Shown here: positions 1 to 8,516 of the stretch, one piece after another
How positions within the stretch are numbered: position 1 is the stretch's first letter
How the letters are laid out: each line of letters starts with the position of its first letter
From: JAAXHV01 sp965207165
GTDB taxonomy: Bacteria; Pseudomonadota; Gammaproteobacteria; Eutrophobiales; Eutrophobiaceae
Assembly: GCA_965207165.1 (NCBI GenBank)
Contig: OZ242265.1
Coordinates: forward strand, 2,666,001 to 2,730,000
Direction of reading: 5' to 3'
DNA: 64,000 nucleotides
Program-made: the position numbers and the translations under genes
The notes under the pieces: generated by a model
Told to the model about the DNA's origin: nothing
Databases searched by the model: none
The model's input: only the letters and a program-made list of their open reading frames with translations

Positions 1-204
1 GGTCCGTGACAGCGCTTTGCGCTGTTCCCAGCTCAATCCGGAAACCGCGTCAAACACTTTTCCCTCGACCATGCCGGCCGCATCCCTGTTTGGGAATACC
101 GCGTAGAATAATTCACAATCAGGGCTTGATAAATCGTCCGCGGCGGCGAAAACAGCTATCGGAAAAAGAAACAGCAGTAAGGTCGCTCTTACCAGGCCGG
201 ACAT
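1..204 (-). CDS. Secreted protein of unknown function, C-terminus cut by window edge
   Basis: Reading the minus strand from an ATG at 202-204 gives 68 open codons running off the window. The first 20 or so residues are a clear signal peptide (positively charged start, long Leu/Phe core, ending near AVFA-A), so the product is exported. The remainder (PDCELFYAVFPNRDAAG...) matches no family I recognise. It starts 10 bases after the stop of the TonB receptor gene and is probably the next gene of the same operon; a role linked to uptake or periplasmic processing is a guess from position only. Confidence 0.6.
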   Translation of the reverse strand, partial: MSGLVRATLLLFLFPIAVFAAADDLSSPDCELFYAVFPNRDAAGMVEGKVFDAVSGLSWEQRKALSRT

Positions 205-213
205 GATTTTCTT

Positions 214-2655
214 CTAATAACTGAAACTTGTCCTCACGTAAACGAAGCGGCCATTAACGCCGATAGGCGAAAGAACGTCATACGGCAGGTTGCCGAAATA
301 GCTGATGTCGAATATCGATAAGTCAGGGTATTCATCAAGCAGGTTATTTGCTCCTGCCGAAATACGCCAGTTATTATTAATTGCATATTCAAGATCGGCA
401 TCGACAGACCATTCAGCGCCATAGACCTGCTGCGGCTCAAAACCACCGCCGAAGTCAAATATCCGTTCCGTTTTTCCGAAACGCGTCGCTCTCACCAGGG
501 CGGAAATGGTTTCGTTGGACCATGAACCGGTGAGAATCAGCTTGTCTTCCGGTGCTGCCGTCTCATAGGTGTTCTGCTCTTCGATACCCATAATCACCCG
601 GTTCGGATTATTGACGATATCAGTATCGGTGTTGTTATACGCAACCGAGAGATTCCAGCCCTCGTGCCGGTAGGCTGCAACCACGTCAAATCCGGTGGTT
701 TCCGTATCTGCAACATTGGTAAAAAACCGGACTCCGCCAACACCGGGCACGCCGCCTACAGGTATGTTCTGGGACAGTGCAATTCGATCATCGATATCCA
801 CTTCGAAGTAATCAAAGGTCAGACTGAGACCGTTCTCATGGGACCAGGTAAAACCGATGCTTTTACTCAATGATTCTTCAGCATCAAGAGCCTCAGCCCC
901 GTTCTCCCGGGCAATCGGATGGGTCACGGGCAGGCTCAATGTTCTTACCAGCGCGCCGCCGGTACCGTAACTGGTCGTCGTGCCGGTAAAAAAAGCCTGT
1001 GCGAGAGAGGGCGCCCTGAACCCGGTGCTGACGCTTGCGCGTACGGCAAAGCCCGGGAACAGCTCATAGCGGGCCGCAGCCTTGCCGTTAACCGTATCGC
1101 CGAAATCATCGTAATCTTCAAACCTGCCCGCTACCGAGAACAGCAGGTCATCAGTGATATCAAACTCCAGATCGATATAGGCCGACCAGGAAAACCGGTC
1201 ATCATCGACTTCATCAGCCGGCGTCAATCCCGGACCGCTCTGTGCGCCGATCTTGGCCGTATCGCTGTTACCAAAGGTGATACAGACCGCACAGGCTACG
1301 GCGTTCCCTGCGATATAGGATTCCGGTTCACCTGCCTTTGTGCTGTAATCCTCAAATCGAAACTCCAGGCCGGTAGCGGCATTTACCTGTATGGCGCCGA
1401 GTTCCATCCCCCTGGAAACATCAAAATTCAGCACAGTCTGCGAATATTCATACTCGCCCCGGTAAAATTCGGTCGGGCTCGCCTCGCCCAGCGAAGAGTT
1501 GATAGTGTTCTTTACACCGTCAGAAAACTCGTTGAAACCGTGTACCACGCTCGCATCGACCAGCCAGCCACCGGACAACTCGCCGGTGATACCGCCGGCT
1601 ACGGAAAAGTCAGTGATATCTGCATCACTTATCGGCATGAACCCGTTGGGATAAACTGAAGCTACGTTATTTGCGCTGACCGGATAACGAAAGAAGTTGT
1701 AGCCTTCTCCGTCACGCTCCGAGTAACTGCCGAAACTGTATAGCTCGAAGCCTGAGCTCAGATCGAAACCGGCGTTATACATCAGGTTTATATCACTTGA
1801 TTCACCATCGCCTTCCCGGTAGTTCCGCATGCCTGCCAGGGCATCGTTCGGGGCGGCTTCTGGTGTCCCGCTGGAAGGGATCGGCGCTATGAATTCCGCA
1901 AACCCAATCGTCGGCAACTGGTCGAAACTTGACCGGTTGGTCGATGATCTGTCACGGTATTCCGCACTGAGGTTAAGGAAGCCGTTGGCAAAAGAAAACC
2001 CGTGGTTTGCACTGACGGTCACCGTTTCTCCGTCCGTGATATTCTTGTCGACCGGTTTCAGATCAGTGATATGGCCCCCATACGAAACCGAGATACTGCC
2101 CCCTTCGGCATTATCCTTGAGGACGATGTTAATGACTCCCGCAATCGCATCCGAACCGTACTGGGCTGCTGCGCCATCCCGTAATACTTCAATGCGCTCA
2201 ATTGCACTGGTGGGGATATTATTGAAATCCACTGCCGCACTGCCCCTGCCTACCTTCGATTCAGTACTGATGACCGAATTGGCATGGCGTCGCTTCCCAT
2301 TCACCAGGACCAGCACCTGGTCCGGGCTCAAACCCCTTAATTGCGCCGACCTGACGATATCGGTATGGCCGGAGTTGGATTGGCGCGGCATGCTGAAAGA
2401 GGCAACGGCAGCCTGTAACAGGCCACCCAGTTCTCCGGCAATATTGGGCGACCTGACCAGGTCATCCGCCGTAATGATATCCACCGGGACCAGGCTGTCT
2501 TCAACACTGCGGTCCCGGGTCCGGGTACCAATCGTAATAATTTCCTCAAGCACGTTATCTGCAGCAGGCTCAGACTCCTGTGCCTGAAGCTGAAACATAC
2601 CGGCTGATAACAAGGTGATTACAGGAACCGTAACCAGGTAATTCAATAATTTCAT
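214..2655 (-). CDS. TonB-dependent outer-membrane receptor
   Basis: 813-aa outer-membrane beta-barrel importer. A signal peptide (about 1-25, ending QLQAQ) is followed by a plug domain (about 45-180) with the typical VLVNGKRRHAN and IERIEVLRDGAAAQYGSDAIAGVINIV segments; the C-terminal barrel ends in an aromatic residue (TSFSY). The plug type resembles siderophore or small-molecule receptors of the CirA/FecA superfamily. It lies at the end of the pxp/acc operon, 16 bases after pxpC, so the substrate is plausibly the lactam or peptide handled by those enzymes. Substrate is inferred from context only; family assignment is firm. Confidence 0.93.
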   Translation of the reverse strand: MKLLNYLVTVPVITLLSAGMFQLQAQESEPAADNVLEEIITIGTRTRDRSVEDSLVPVDIITADDLVRSPNIAGELGGLLQAAVASFSMPRQSNSGHTDIVRSAQLRGLSPDQVLVLVNGKRRHANSVISTESKVGRGSAAVDFNNIPTSAIERIEVLRDGAAAQYGSDAIAGVINIVLKDNAEGGSISVSYGGHITDLKPVDKNITDGETVTVSANHGFSFANGFLNLSAEYRDRSSTNRSSFDQLPTIGFAEFIAPIPSSGTPEAAPNDALAGMRNYREGDGESSDINLMYNAGFDLSSGFELYSFGSYSERDGEGYNFFRYPVSANNVASVYPNGFMPISDADITDFSVAGGITGELSGGWLVDASVVHGFNEFSDGVKNTINSSLGEASPTEFYRGEYEYSQTVLNFDVSRGMELGAIQVNAATGLEFRFEDYSTKAGEPESYIAGNAVACAVCITFGNSDTAKIGAQSGPGLTPADEVDDDRFSWSAYIDLEFDITDDLLFSVAGRFEDYDDFGDTVNGKAAARYELFPGFAVRASVSTGFRAPSLAQAFFTGTTTSYGTGGALVRTLSLPVTHPIARENGAEALDAEESLSKSIGFTWSHENGLSLTFDYFEVDIDDRIALSQNIPVGGVPGVGGVRFFTNVADTETTGFDVVAAYRHEGWNLSVAYNNTDTDIVNNPNRVIMGIEEQNTYETAAPEDKLILTGSWSNETISALVRATRFGKTERIFDFGGGFEPQQVYGAEWSVDADLEYAINNNWRISAGANNLLDEYPDLSIFDISYFGNLPYDVLSPIGVNGRFVYVRTSFSY

Positions 2656-2670
2656 AAAGTACTCACAAGT

Positions 2671-3651
2671 TCATTTCGTCAGGTGTCGGCGAGCCCTGTC
2701 CAGGTGCTGCTGCCGTTCGTTGCGCGCGGCCAGTGCTTCCTCCATGGATACTACCACGAAGCGGGCTTCCATATTCGGTTGCAGTTGCCCGATGAGGTCC
2801 ATATCGGCGGAAATCACCGTCCCGATAACGGCAAAACCACCTCCCGACACCGCGTCCCGGTGTAATACGATAGGTTCCGCGCCGCCCGGTATCTGGATGG
2901 AACCGTACGGATAACAGCTGTCAACGATGTTCGAGGGATCGGATCCCGCCCCGAACGGCTGTGCGCGCTCGTGAAACGAAAACTTTTCACCGCCCATGAA
3001 GCGGTACCCGATACGGTCCGCTTCGGTAGAAACCTTCCATACATCCGAGAAGAAGTTCGCCCGTGATTCATCGGTGATCCGGTGCACGTACATGCCGGGC
3101 ATAACGCGCAATCCCGTCATAGCCGCTTGCTCGCGCCGGTAGTCCGGGGGGAGATTGCGTCCTGTCTTGGCGGAATTACCGGTGTGACCCGATACCGGTA
3201 TCAAATCATCTGCCGCAAGCGCCCGGCCCTCGAACCCACCCATAGCGCCCAGCGCATAGGTGGACCGGCTGCCGAGTACGACGGGAACATCGATGCCCCC
3301 GGATACGGCGATATAAATCCGGGCGCCGGCCTTGAGATAGTCAAAGCTGAGCCTCTGGCCTGCCCGCACCGCGCAACACGTCCAGCTTTCCTTGAGAACT
3401 CCATCAATACGCAAAGGCATATCCGCGCCGGTAACCGCAATATGTCCCTCGGAGGTAAATTCCAGTTCGGGCCCCATATACACCGCCTCGAGCACCGCCG
3501 CGCCCTCGTCGTTGCCGACCAGCAGGTTGGCGCAGCGCAGGGCAAACATATCCATAGCTCCACCCATGGGAACTCCCAGGTGATAGAAACCGTGGCGGCC
3601 AAGATCCTGAACGGTCGTGGACAGACCGGGCGAAATTACCTTAATCGCCAT
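2671..3651 (-). CDS. pxpC: 5-oxoprolinase subunit PxpC / biotin-dependent carboxyltransferase family (KipA-like)
   Basis: 326 aa counted from the ATG at 3649-3651 (MAIKVISPGLSTTVQDLGRHG), a start typical of the family; an upstream in-frame ATG at 3705 would add 18 residues lying inside pxpB and is unlikely. The family marks are all there: STTVQDLGR.G, the GG.DVP..LGSRSTY segment and the late PFGAGSDPSNIVDS...IQIPGG..PIVLHRDA.S.GG region. With PxpB it forms the carboxyltransferase-like half of ATP-dependent 5-oxoprolinase or allophanate-hydrolase-type enzymes in the cytoplasm. It overlaps the end of pxpB by 11 bases, which suggests translational coupling. Confidence 0.9.
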   Translation of the reverse strand: MAIKVISPGLSTTVQDLGRHGFYHLGVPMGGAMDMFALRCANLLVGNDEGAAVLEAVYMGPELEFTSEGHIAVTGADMPLRIDGVLKESWTCCAVRAGQRLSFDYLKAGARIYIAVSGGIDVPVVLGSRSTYALGAMGGFEGRALAADDLIPVSGHTGNSAKTGRNLPPDYRREQAAMTGLRVMPGMYVHRITDESRANFFSDVWKVSTEADRIGYRFMGGEKFSFHERAQPFGAGSDPSNIVDSCYPYGSIQIPGGAEPIVLHRDAVSGGGFAVIGTVISADMDLIGQLQPNMEARFVVVSMEEALAARNERQQHLDRARRHLTK

Positions 3652-4516
3652 AAAGCACCTCCAGGGTCTTCCGGTTGTAACCCTCAATATTCCGTTGCCA
3701 ATCATCGAGCGAAAAGGTCGCCGTGTTTACAATCGGCAGGTACTCTCCGATCTCGACATCATTAAGTATTTGGTCATATTCAGCTCGCTCAATGGACCTG
3801 AATTTGACGATATCGCCGGGGTTAAAAAACACCATGGACTCGCGCAGGTGTTGCGCCTCCTGCCCGGCATCGAAGATGGGTACCGGCGTAATACCGAACA
3901 TCTGGTAGCCGCCCGCACCGCGTACGGAATAAATCGCAGTGAAACAGCCCCCGTATCCTATGGTTTGTTTAGGCGTATCGGTACGGGGCCGGATGTACTT
4001 CGGCACCTGCAGTTGCCGGTCCCGTCCCACCAACTGGTACAGCCAGGGCAGTCCTGCGGCAAAGCCGATCATCGACACGAACCATGGCGCGCCGGCATGC
4101 GCGTCGATAAACCCGTCAATGCTGTCAAAGCCGTTAATGCGTGCAGCGTATTCAAGGTCCGTGGAGTCCGGGTCCTGGTGGCGGTCGCGAAACCGCATCA
4201 GGGTTTCACGCGTCCACGGATCGTTGTAATAAACGGGAAGCTCAACGATTCTCGTGTCGATTCTTTGATCCATCTCTCCCGCAGATCGCTCAATTTCCTG
4301 AAGCTGATTCAATATCCCGGCGGGCGCGATAATATCCGGATCGAACTTGACCATATACGACGCATTACCCGGACAGACTTCTATCACGCCGGCTATGGCC
4401 TTTTCACGTACCATGTTCGTGATTAACAACACTTTGAAGAAGGCTTCCAGCGACATTTCCTCATCGATTTCGGCAACAAGGTGTTCATCGCCACCAAACG
4501 AATACCGGGTTTTCAT
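3641..4516 (-). CDS. pxpB: 5-oxoprolinase subunit PxpB (KipI-like / allophanate hydrolase subunit 1)
   Basis: 291 aa, somewhat longer than the usual 220-240 aa KipI proteins. The conserved C-terminal half is clear: IGFAAGLPWLYQL, the GYGGCFTAIYSVRGAGGYQMFGITP segment and the FNPGDIVKFR motif, corresponding to the family's GF.PGFPYL and RIPAGSVGIAG.QTGIYP...PGGW..IGRTP. The N-terminal part starts MKTRYSFGGDEHLVAEIDEE. The partner is PxpC, with which it overlaps. A decayed copy of part of this gene lies at 7797-7911. Divergence from housekeeping PxpB suggests a substrate other than 5-oxoproline may be used. Confidence 0.85.
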   Translation of the reverse strand: MKTRYSFGGDEHLVAEIDEEMSLEAFFKVLLITNMVREKAIAGVIEVCPGNASYMVKFDPDIIAPAGILNQLQEIERSAGEMDQRIDTRIVELPVYYNDPWTRETLMRFRDRHQDPDSTDLEYAARINGFDSIDGFIDAHAGAPWFVSMIGFAAGLPWLYQLVGRDRQLQVPKYIRPRTDTPKQTIGYGGCFTAIYSVRGAGGYQMFGITPVPIFDAGQEAQHLRESMVFFNPGDIVKFRSIERAEYDQILNDVEIGEYLPIVNTATFSLDDWQRNIEGYNRKTLEVLYGD

Positions 4517-4549
4517 TTATTCTGCTCCTGTTTCAGGTCAAGTCTCGTA

Positions 4550-5935
4550 CTATAGTGCCCCCGCTTCCGGATACGCTTCCTGCAGCCACTTCTCCAGCCA
4601 GCCGGTATCGAAGCGCCCATAGCGGATGTCTTCGTTATCCACCAACGCCTGAAACAACGAACGGGTCGTGCTTACGCCTTCCAGCTTGAATTCATCCAAT
4701 GCTCGGGCAAGCCGAGCCAGTGCAGCTTCCCGGTCAATATCCCAGACGATAAGTTTACCAAGCAACGAATCATAGAACGGGGGAATCGTATAGCCCGGGT
4801 AAATGGCGCCATCGAAACGGACACCAGGCCCGCTCGGAATATTCAACGACTCCACTACACCGGGAAAGGGAAGGAAATTTCTGGCCGGATCCTCCGCATT
4901 CAACCGCACCTCGATTGAATGACCTCTTGGCGCGATGTCCTGCTGGGAAATCTCTAGCGGCCTGCCGGCGGCAACAGACAACATCTCCCGCACCAGGTCA
5001 TACCCGGTGACCATTTCCGTCACCGGATGCTCTACCTGGATACGTGTATTCATTTCAATGAAATAATATTGACCGGCTTGCTTGTCGCAGAGAAACTCAA
5101 CGGTTCCGGCCCCGCGGTAACCGACAGATTCTGCCAGTTTCACAGCGGCTGCACAGAGATCTGCCCTGAGTTCCACCGGCAGGTTTACTGACGGTGCTTC
5201 CTCCCATAGTTTCTGCCGCCTTCGTTGCAGCGAACACTCGCGCTCGAAGAAGTGTATCGCACGTTCGCCATCACCAACAATCTGGACTTCGATATGACTC
5301 GCATTATCGATAACTTTCTCGATGTAGAGCGCATCGTCGCCAAACGCTGCCCTGGCCTCGGCCCGCGCCTGCGGCGCCTGGTGGCTGAATTGTTCCGGGT
5401 TTGCCGCCACACGGATGCCGCGGCCGCCACCGCCACCGGCGGCCTTGATCATCACGGGAAAGCCGATCTCCCCGGCAATCGCAAGGCCGGCCTCAACACT
5501 GTCTATCGTCCCGGTACTTCCAGGCACTGTCGGCACCCCTGCCTGCAACGCCAGTGCCCTGGCCCGGGCCTTGTCGCCCATCTGGCGGATGGTCTCAGCG
5601 GAAGGGCCGACGAAGCACAGACCCGCACGCTCAACCGCGTCTGCAAACCCGGCATCCTCCGCCAGAAATCCGTACCCCGGGTGCACCGCGTCGGCGCCGG
5701 TTGCCCGGGCAGCCTCGAGGATCGCTTCCCGGTTCAGGTACGACCTGGCGGCCTGCGGAGGGCCTATGTTCACAGCTTCGTCGGCCATGCCCACGGCCGG
5801 CATGTCCGCGTCTGCGTCGCTGTAAACCTGCGCTGTCCCGATCCCCATTTCACGCGCAGAACGGATTATGCGCACTGCTATTTCGCCGCGATTAGCGACC
5901 AGAAGCTTTCTGATAGTCACGCCCCGCAAACTCAC
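4550..5935 (-). CDS. accC: Biotin carboxylase (AccC-like) of a lactam/acyl carboxylase
   Basis: 461-aa ATP-grasp enzyme that carboxylates the biotin of a carrier protein using ATP and bicarbonate. The N-terminal domain has KLLVANRGEIAVRIIRSAREMG, the ATP-binding loop is IKAAGGGGGRGIRVA (about 155-170), and the ERECSLQRRRQKLWEEAPS and EMNTRIQVEHPVTEMVTG motifs are intact. The GTG at 5933-5935 overlaps the BCCP stop (GTGA); the GTG at 5920 (MTIRKLLVANRGEIA) is an equally reasonable start. Because it lies between the BCCP and pxp genes rather than beside a fatty-acid locus, it probably serves the Pxp-type enzyme and not fatty-acid synthesis. Confidence 0.9.
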   Translation of the reverse strand: MSLRGVTIRKLLVANRGEIAVRIIRSAREMGIGTAQVYSDADADMPAVGMADEAVNIGPPQAARSYLNREAILEAARATGADAVHPGYGFLAEDAGFADAVERAGLCFVGPSAETIRQMGDKARARALALQAGVPTVPGSTGTIDSVEAGLAIAGEIGFPVMIKAAGGGGGRGIRVAANPEQFSHQAPQARAEARAAFGDDALYIEKVIDNASHIEVQIVGDGERAIHFFERECSLQRRRQKLWEEAPSVNLPVELRADLCAAAVKLAESVGYRGAGTVEFLCDKQAGQYYFIEMNTRIQVEHPVTEMVTGYDLVREMLSVAAGRPLEISQQDIAPRGHSIEVRLNAEDPARNFLPFPGVVESLNIPSGPGVRFDGAIYPGYTIPPFYDSLLGKLIVWDIDREAALARLARALDEFKLEGVSTTRSLFQALVDNEDIRYGRFDTGWLEKWLQEAYPEAGAL

Positions 5936-6174
5936 TCGTCGAGTTCGACAAGCGCCTGCCCTGCCATCACGGCATCTTCATTCTCGACCAGGAAAGCGGA
6001 TATCCGGCCGGCTGCAGTTGCCTTCACCTCGTGAAACGACTTCATTACCTCGATGAGTCCGATGACATCACCTTCAGCGATCGTATCACCGGTGTCCTTG
6101 TAAGGCGGCTCTTCCGGCGCAGGCCTGCGGTAAAACGTACCCGGTAAAGGGGATGCGATTGATGCTTTGGCCAT
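5932..6174 (-). CDS. accB: Biotin carboxyl carrier protein
   Basis: 80-aa biotinyl-lipoyl domain protein, much shorter than housekeeping AccB (about 150 aa) because the flexible N-terminal region is absent. The biotinylation motif EVMKSF has the acceptor lysine at residue 45, and the second half (AAGRISAFLVENEDAVMAGQALVELDE) is the usual second hammerhead. The opening IASPLPGTFYRRPAPEEPPY matches the PMPGTFYR.P.P..PPFV start of carriers associated with LamB/YcsF operons. The stop overlaps the GTG of the biotin carboxylase gene. Confidence 0.92.
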   Translation of the reverse strand: MAKASIASPLPGTFYRRPAPEEPPYKDTGDTIAEGDVIGLIEVMKSFHEVKATAAGRISAFLVENEDAVMAGQALVELDE

Positions 6175-6213
6175 GATGTGCTGTGTTCCTGTTCAGATGC
6201 GTCGGGAAATATT

Positions 6214-6945
6214 TCAGAACTGACCAACGTAAGGTTCAAGAGTATCGCGAACTGTTCTGGCGACTTCAACGGCATTCGGCGTATCTGAATGCACACAGAC
6301 AGTATCTGCCCTGACCGCCAGTTCCTTCCCGTTAATGGTCTCGGTTTTTCCTTCCGTAACGGCGCGTAAACACCGTTCTGCGGCTTTTTCCGGGTCCACC
6401 GCGGTATGCTCCCGGGTGATAATCAGCCCGCCGTCATCGTTATAATCCAGGTCGCAGAAATACTCCGACCTGAATTCCAGGCCTCTCGAACGATAAACCT
6501 CTTCCTGCACCGTGCCTGCCATGCCAAAAACCGGCACCCCGTGATGAACTGCGGCGTCCGCTATGGCATGCGCAACCGCTTCCTGCCGGCATGCCATTCC
6601 ATACAGCGCGCCGTGAGGCTTCAAATGGTTGAGGGGCACGCCCGCGATATCCAGAAACCCTTTCAGCGCACCTATCTGGTAGATGATAATGTTGGCCAGT
6701 TCCTCACGCTCGATTTTCATCTCCCGGCGCCCGAAACCGGCCTGGTCCGGCAGGGAAAAATGCGCGCCGGTTTTTACACCGTGTGATTTTGCCAGTTCGA
6801 CCGTGGTGCGCATGTGATTCGGGTCTGATGCGTGGAACCCGCAGGCGATATTCGCCTCGGTGATGAACGGCATAATGCCTTCATCATCACCAAGCCTGTA
6901 GAGGCTGAAGCTCTCCCCCATGTCGCAGTTGATGCCGATCTGCAT
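6214..6945 (-). CDS. pxpA: 5-oxoprolinase subunit PxpA (LamB/YcsF family)
   Basis: 243 aa, normal family length. The N-terminus (IGINCDMGESF) and ANIACGFHASDPNHM, KTGAH..LPDQAGFGRR and LKPHGALYGMA segments are the diagnostic LamB/YcsF blocks, which contain the His/Asp residues expected in the active site. Known family role: with PxpBC it opens 5-oxoproline to glutamate in an ATP-dependent reaction. It is the first gene of the minus-strand operon pxpA-accB-accC-pxpB-pxpC-TonB receptor. An AGGA ribosome-binding site lies just upstream of the ATG. Confidence 0.93.
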   Translation of the reverse strand: MQIGINCDMGESFSLYRLGDDEGIMPFITEANIACGFHASDPNHMRTTVELAKSHGVKTGAHFSLPDQAGFGRREMKIEREELANIIIYQIGALKGFLDIAGVPLNHLKPHGALYGMACRQEAVAHAIADAAVHHGVPVFGMAGTVQEEVYRSRGLEFRSEYFCDLDYNDDGGLIITREHTAVDPEKAAERCLRAVTEGKTETINGKELAVRADTVCVHSDTPNAVEVARTVRDTLEPYVGQF

Positions 6946-6994
6946 TGTTATTCCTGCTTGTTGATCAAAAAAACTTCCGGATGAAAGCTTTTTC

Positions 6995-7000
6995 AGTATA
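6995..7000 (-). promoter_or_regulatory. Candidate -10 element for the pxp operon
   Basis: On the minus strand TATACT lies about 50 bases upstream of the pxpA ATG in an AT-rich stretch. No convincing -35 box is seen at the right distance, so an activator or a weak promoter is possible. Confidence 0.25.
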
Positions 7001-7024
7001 TCACAGGGGAATTAAGTACATGTC

Positions 7025-7042
7025 TGGCGGAGAGATTCCCCC
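7025..7042 (+). repeat. tRNA-Ser 3'-end-like sequence (possible att remnant)
   Basis: TGGCGGAGAGATTCCCCC. The first 11 bases equal the reverse complement of the 3' end of serine tRNAs whose acceptor stem is GGAGAGA...TCTCTCCGCCA. The same core recurs at 8714, 26044 (inverted) and 33609, the last between two integrase genes. This copy marks the junction between the pxp operon and the accessory region. Confidence 0.4.
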
Positions 7043-7102
7043 TTCAGGCTCGTTTCATCTAGGAAATACCAAGACTTAAATACTGAACGGTATTACCGTA
7101 CA

Positions 7103-7198
7103 ATGGCGGCATGGTTGTCCGTTCTGCTCGCCACAGCTGAGAACGAAGAAGAAGAAGACGGTTATATCGACCGCTTGAACCTGGAGGATTACCACTGA
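7103..7198 (+). pseudogene. Short reading frame, possible remnant of a HigB toxin C-terminus
   Basis: A 31-codon frame ends GYIDRLNLEDYH and its TGA overlaps the ATG of the HigA gene. HigB toxins of the higBA type commonly end in an acidic stretch and DYH directly before higA, so this is probably the tail of a deleted toxin gene. It could also be a genuine coupled leader peptide. Confidence 0.35.
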
Positions 7199-7503
7199 TG
7201 GCGACCAATCACATCAAAGTGAATATGACCCCCTCGCATCCGGGCGACTTCATACGCACAGAGGTTATCGAAGAACTGGGCTTCACTATGACAAAGGCAG
7301 CGCAGATTCTGGGGGTTCGACGAGCGACACTTTCGGCCCTGTTGAACGGACGCTCCTCGCTATCGCCCGATATGGCGCTGCGCATTGAGAAAGCCTTTGA
7401 CGTCAGTATGGATATGCTGTTGCGAATGCAGGCCTGGTGGGATGCCTCGCAGATGCGCTCCCGCGCAAGCGAGGTCAATGTCCAGCGTTATGAACGAAGA
7501 TAG
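7198..7503 (+). CDS. higA: HigA-family antitoxin (XRE helix-turn-helix)
   Basis: 101 aa with the canonical HigA pattern: an early HPGDFIRTEVIEELG, then a helix-turn-helix MTKAAQILGVRRATLSALLNGRSSLSPDMALRIEKAFDVS (about 31-72) and the C-terminal ML.RMQ.WWD. It should bind DNA and neutralise a HigB RNase. No intact toxin is present: only a possible C-terminal remnant precedes it, so this is an orphan antitoxin. Confidence 0.88.
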   Translation: MATNHIKVNMTPSHPGDFIRTEVIEELGFTMTKAAQILGVRRATLSALLNGRSSLSPDMALRIEKAFDVSMDMLLRMQAWWDASQMRSRASEVNVQRYERR

Positions 7504-8039
7504 GGTCGGACCACCCTAACCCTATCCAGCTATTTGTTTCCATTGAGTTAATTTGCCATCTGCAGATGAAATTCCCTCTTAAGATGCCATTTGTGCCATC
7601 AAAAACGAGGCTGAAGTACCTCATGTCTGTTTGACGGCGTTACTTCCCTCGTATGCTTGCCCTGCTTGCGCTGGCTGCGTTACTCCTTAAAACCATGTTT
7701 TGGCATGTGAAAAGCGCAGTTTAAGCCCACCAAGAGCAGGTCTGACCCCTTGAGTCCTACTCAGTAAGAATCCAGTCATAATCAGAACACTCTATCGATC
7801 TGAACTTGACGATAATATCGGGGCTAAAAAAAGACTATTGACTCGCTCAGTTGTCCTGCTGCCGGGGATCAAAGATAGTTACGGGCGTGATACCGAACAT
7901 CTGGTAGCCGCTGGCTCGCCGGCCTACGCGCCGATGTCAACCATCAGCGCCGTCTCCAGCATGTAATTTCGCGGGCTCCTGACACATCTGCGACAAAAAG
8001 CCGACACCCAATTGTCTCGTCGCGCCGACACCTTCGTCG
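7504..8039. other. Non-coding stretch with decayed pxpB fragment
   Basis: No gene is supported here. The only recognisable sequence is a damaged copy of part of pxpB (listed separately). The rest shows no open frame, hairpin or repeat that I can name. Confidence 0.5.
7797..7911 (-). pseudogene. Decayed pxpB fragment
   Basis: About 115 bases align with 3795-3911 inside pxpB, in the same orientation. Shared blocks include CTGAACTTGACGATA (one difference from the gene) and ACCGAACATCTGGTAGCCG (identical), with small gaps and frameshifts between them. It is a non-functional duplicate 4 kb from the source, either a recombination scar or a remnant of a second related operon. Confidence 0.7.
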
Positions 8040-8516
8040 CTATGAGAGATTCCCGACAATCCGGCCGATTTCTGCAACAATAATCGACAACGGCGCAAGG
8101 AGATGCTCTCTCTCTTCGCGCAGATCGAACATCAAGAAGTCATGGGAATACGTGAGGAAGCTTTCAATTACGTTGAACGATGCGGGAAACGAGTGAGGTC
8201 CATGCGTTACGATTCGCGATCCGTACTCGCGAAAGTACTCCCTCAAGAGATTCGACACCGGGAAACCAGCGCCTCCCTCCATGCGCGCGAGCCCGAAACT
8301 CGGCACCTTCTTTTTCAACTCTTGCATCCACAGACGCATGGATAAGTCCCGCTCAACGGACTCTCTCGCCAGAGACGACAGAACCTTGTGGGATGGATGG
8401 GAAGGAGGTGGCGGAAACAGACGACCTAGCTGAATCATTCGACGTTCGAACGGAGTCGCGGGACGCAGGATGTTCGCCGGTCGTTTCATCGTTCCCCGCG
8501 CCAGTGTGTTTGACAT
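8040..8516 (-). CDS. Hypothetical protein
   Basis: 158-aa reading frame with an ordinary-looking composition (PFERRMIQLGRLFPPPP near the N-terminus; a hydrophobic-acidic C-terminal half SFLTYSHDFLMFDLREEREHLLAPLSIIVAEIG). I recognise no domain. The opposite strand also has a long frame, so coding is not certain; this strand has the more protein-like sequence. It stands alone between the HigA gene and the PHP-ATPase gene. Confidence 0.35.
   Translation of the reverse strand: MSNTLARGTMKRPANILRPATPFERRMIQLGRLFPPPPSHPSHKVLSSLARESVERDLSMRLWMQELKKKVPSFGLARMEGGAGFPVSNLLREYFREYGSRIVTHGPHSFPASFNVIESFLTYSHDFLMFDLREEREHLLAPLSIIVAEIGRIVGNLS

Noticed and set aside
919..1659. 246-codon plus-strand frame opposite the TonB receptor
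   Set aside because: Lies wholly within the receptor gene on the other strand, has no recognisable domain and is a by-product of GC-rich codon use.
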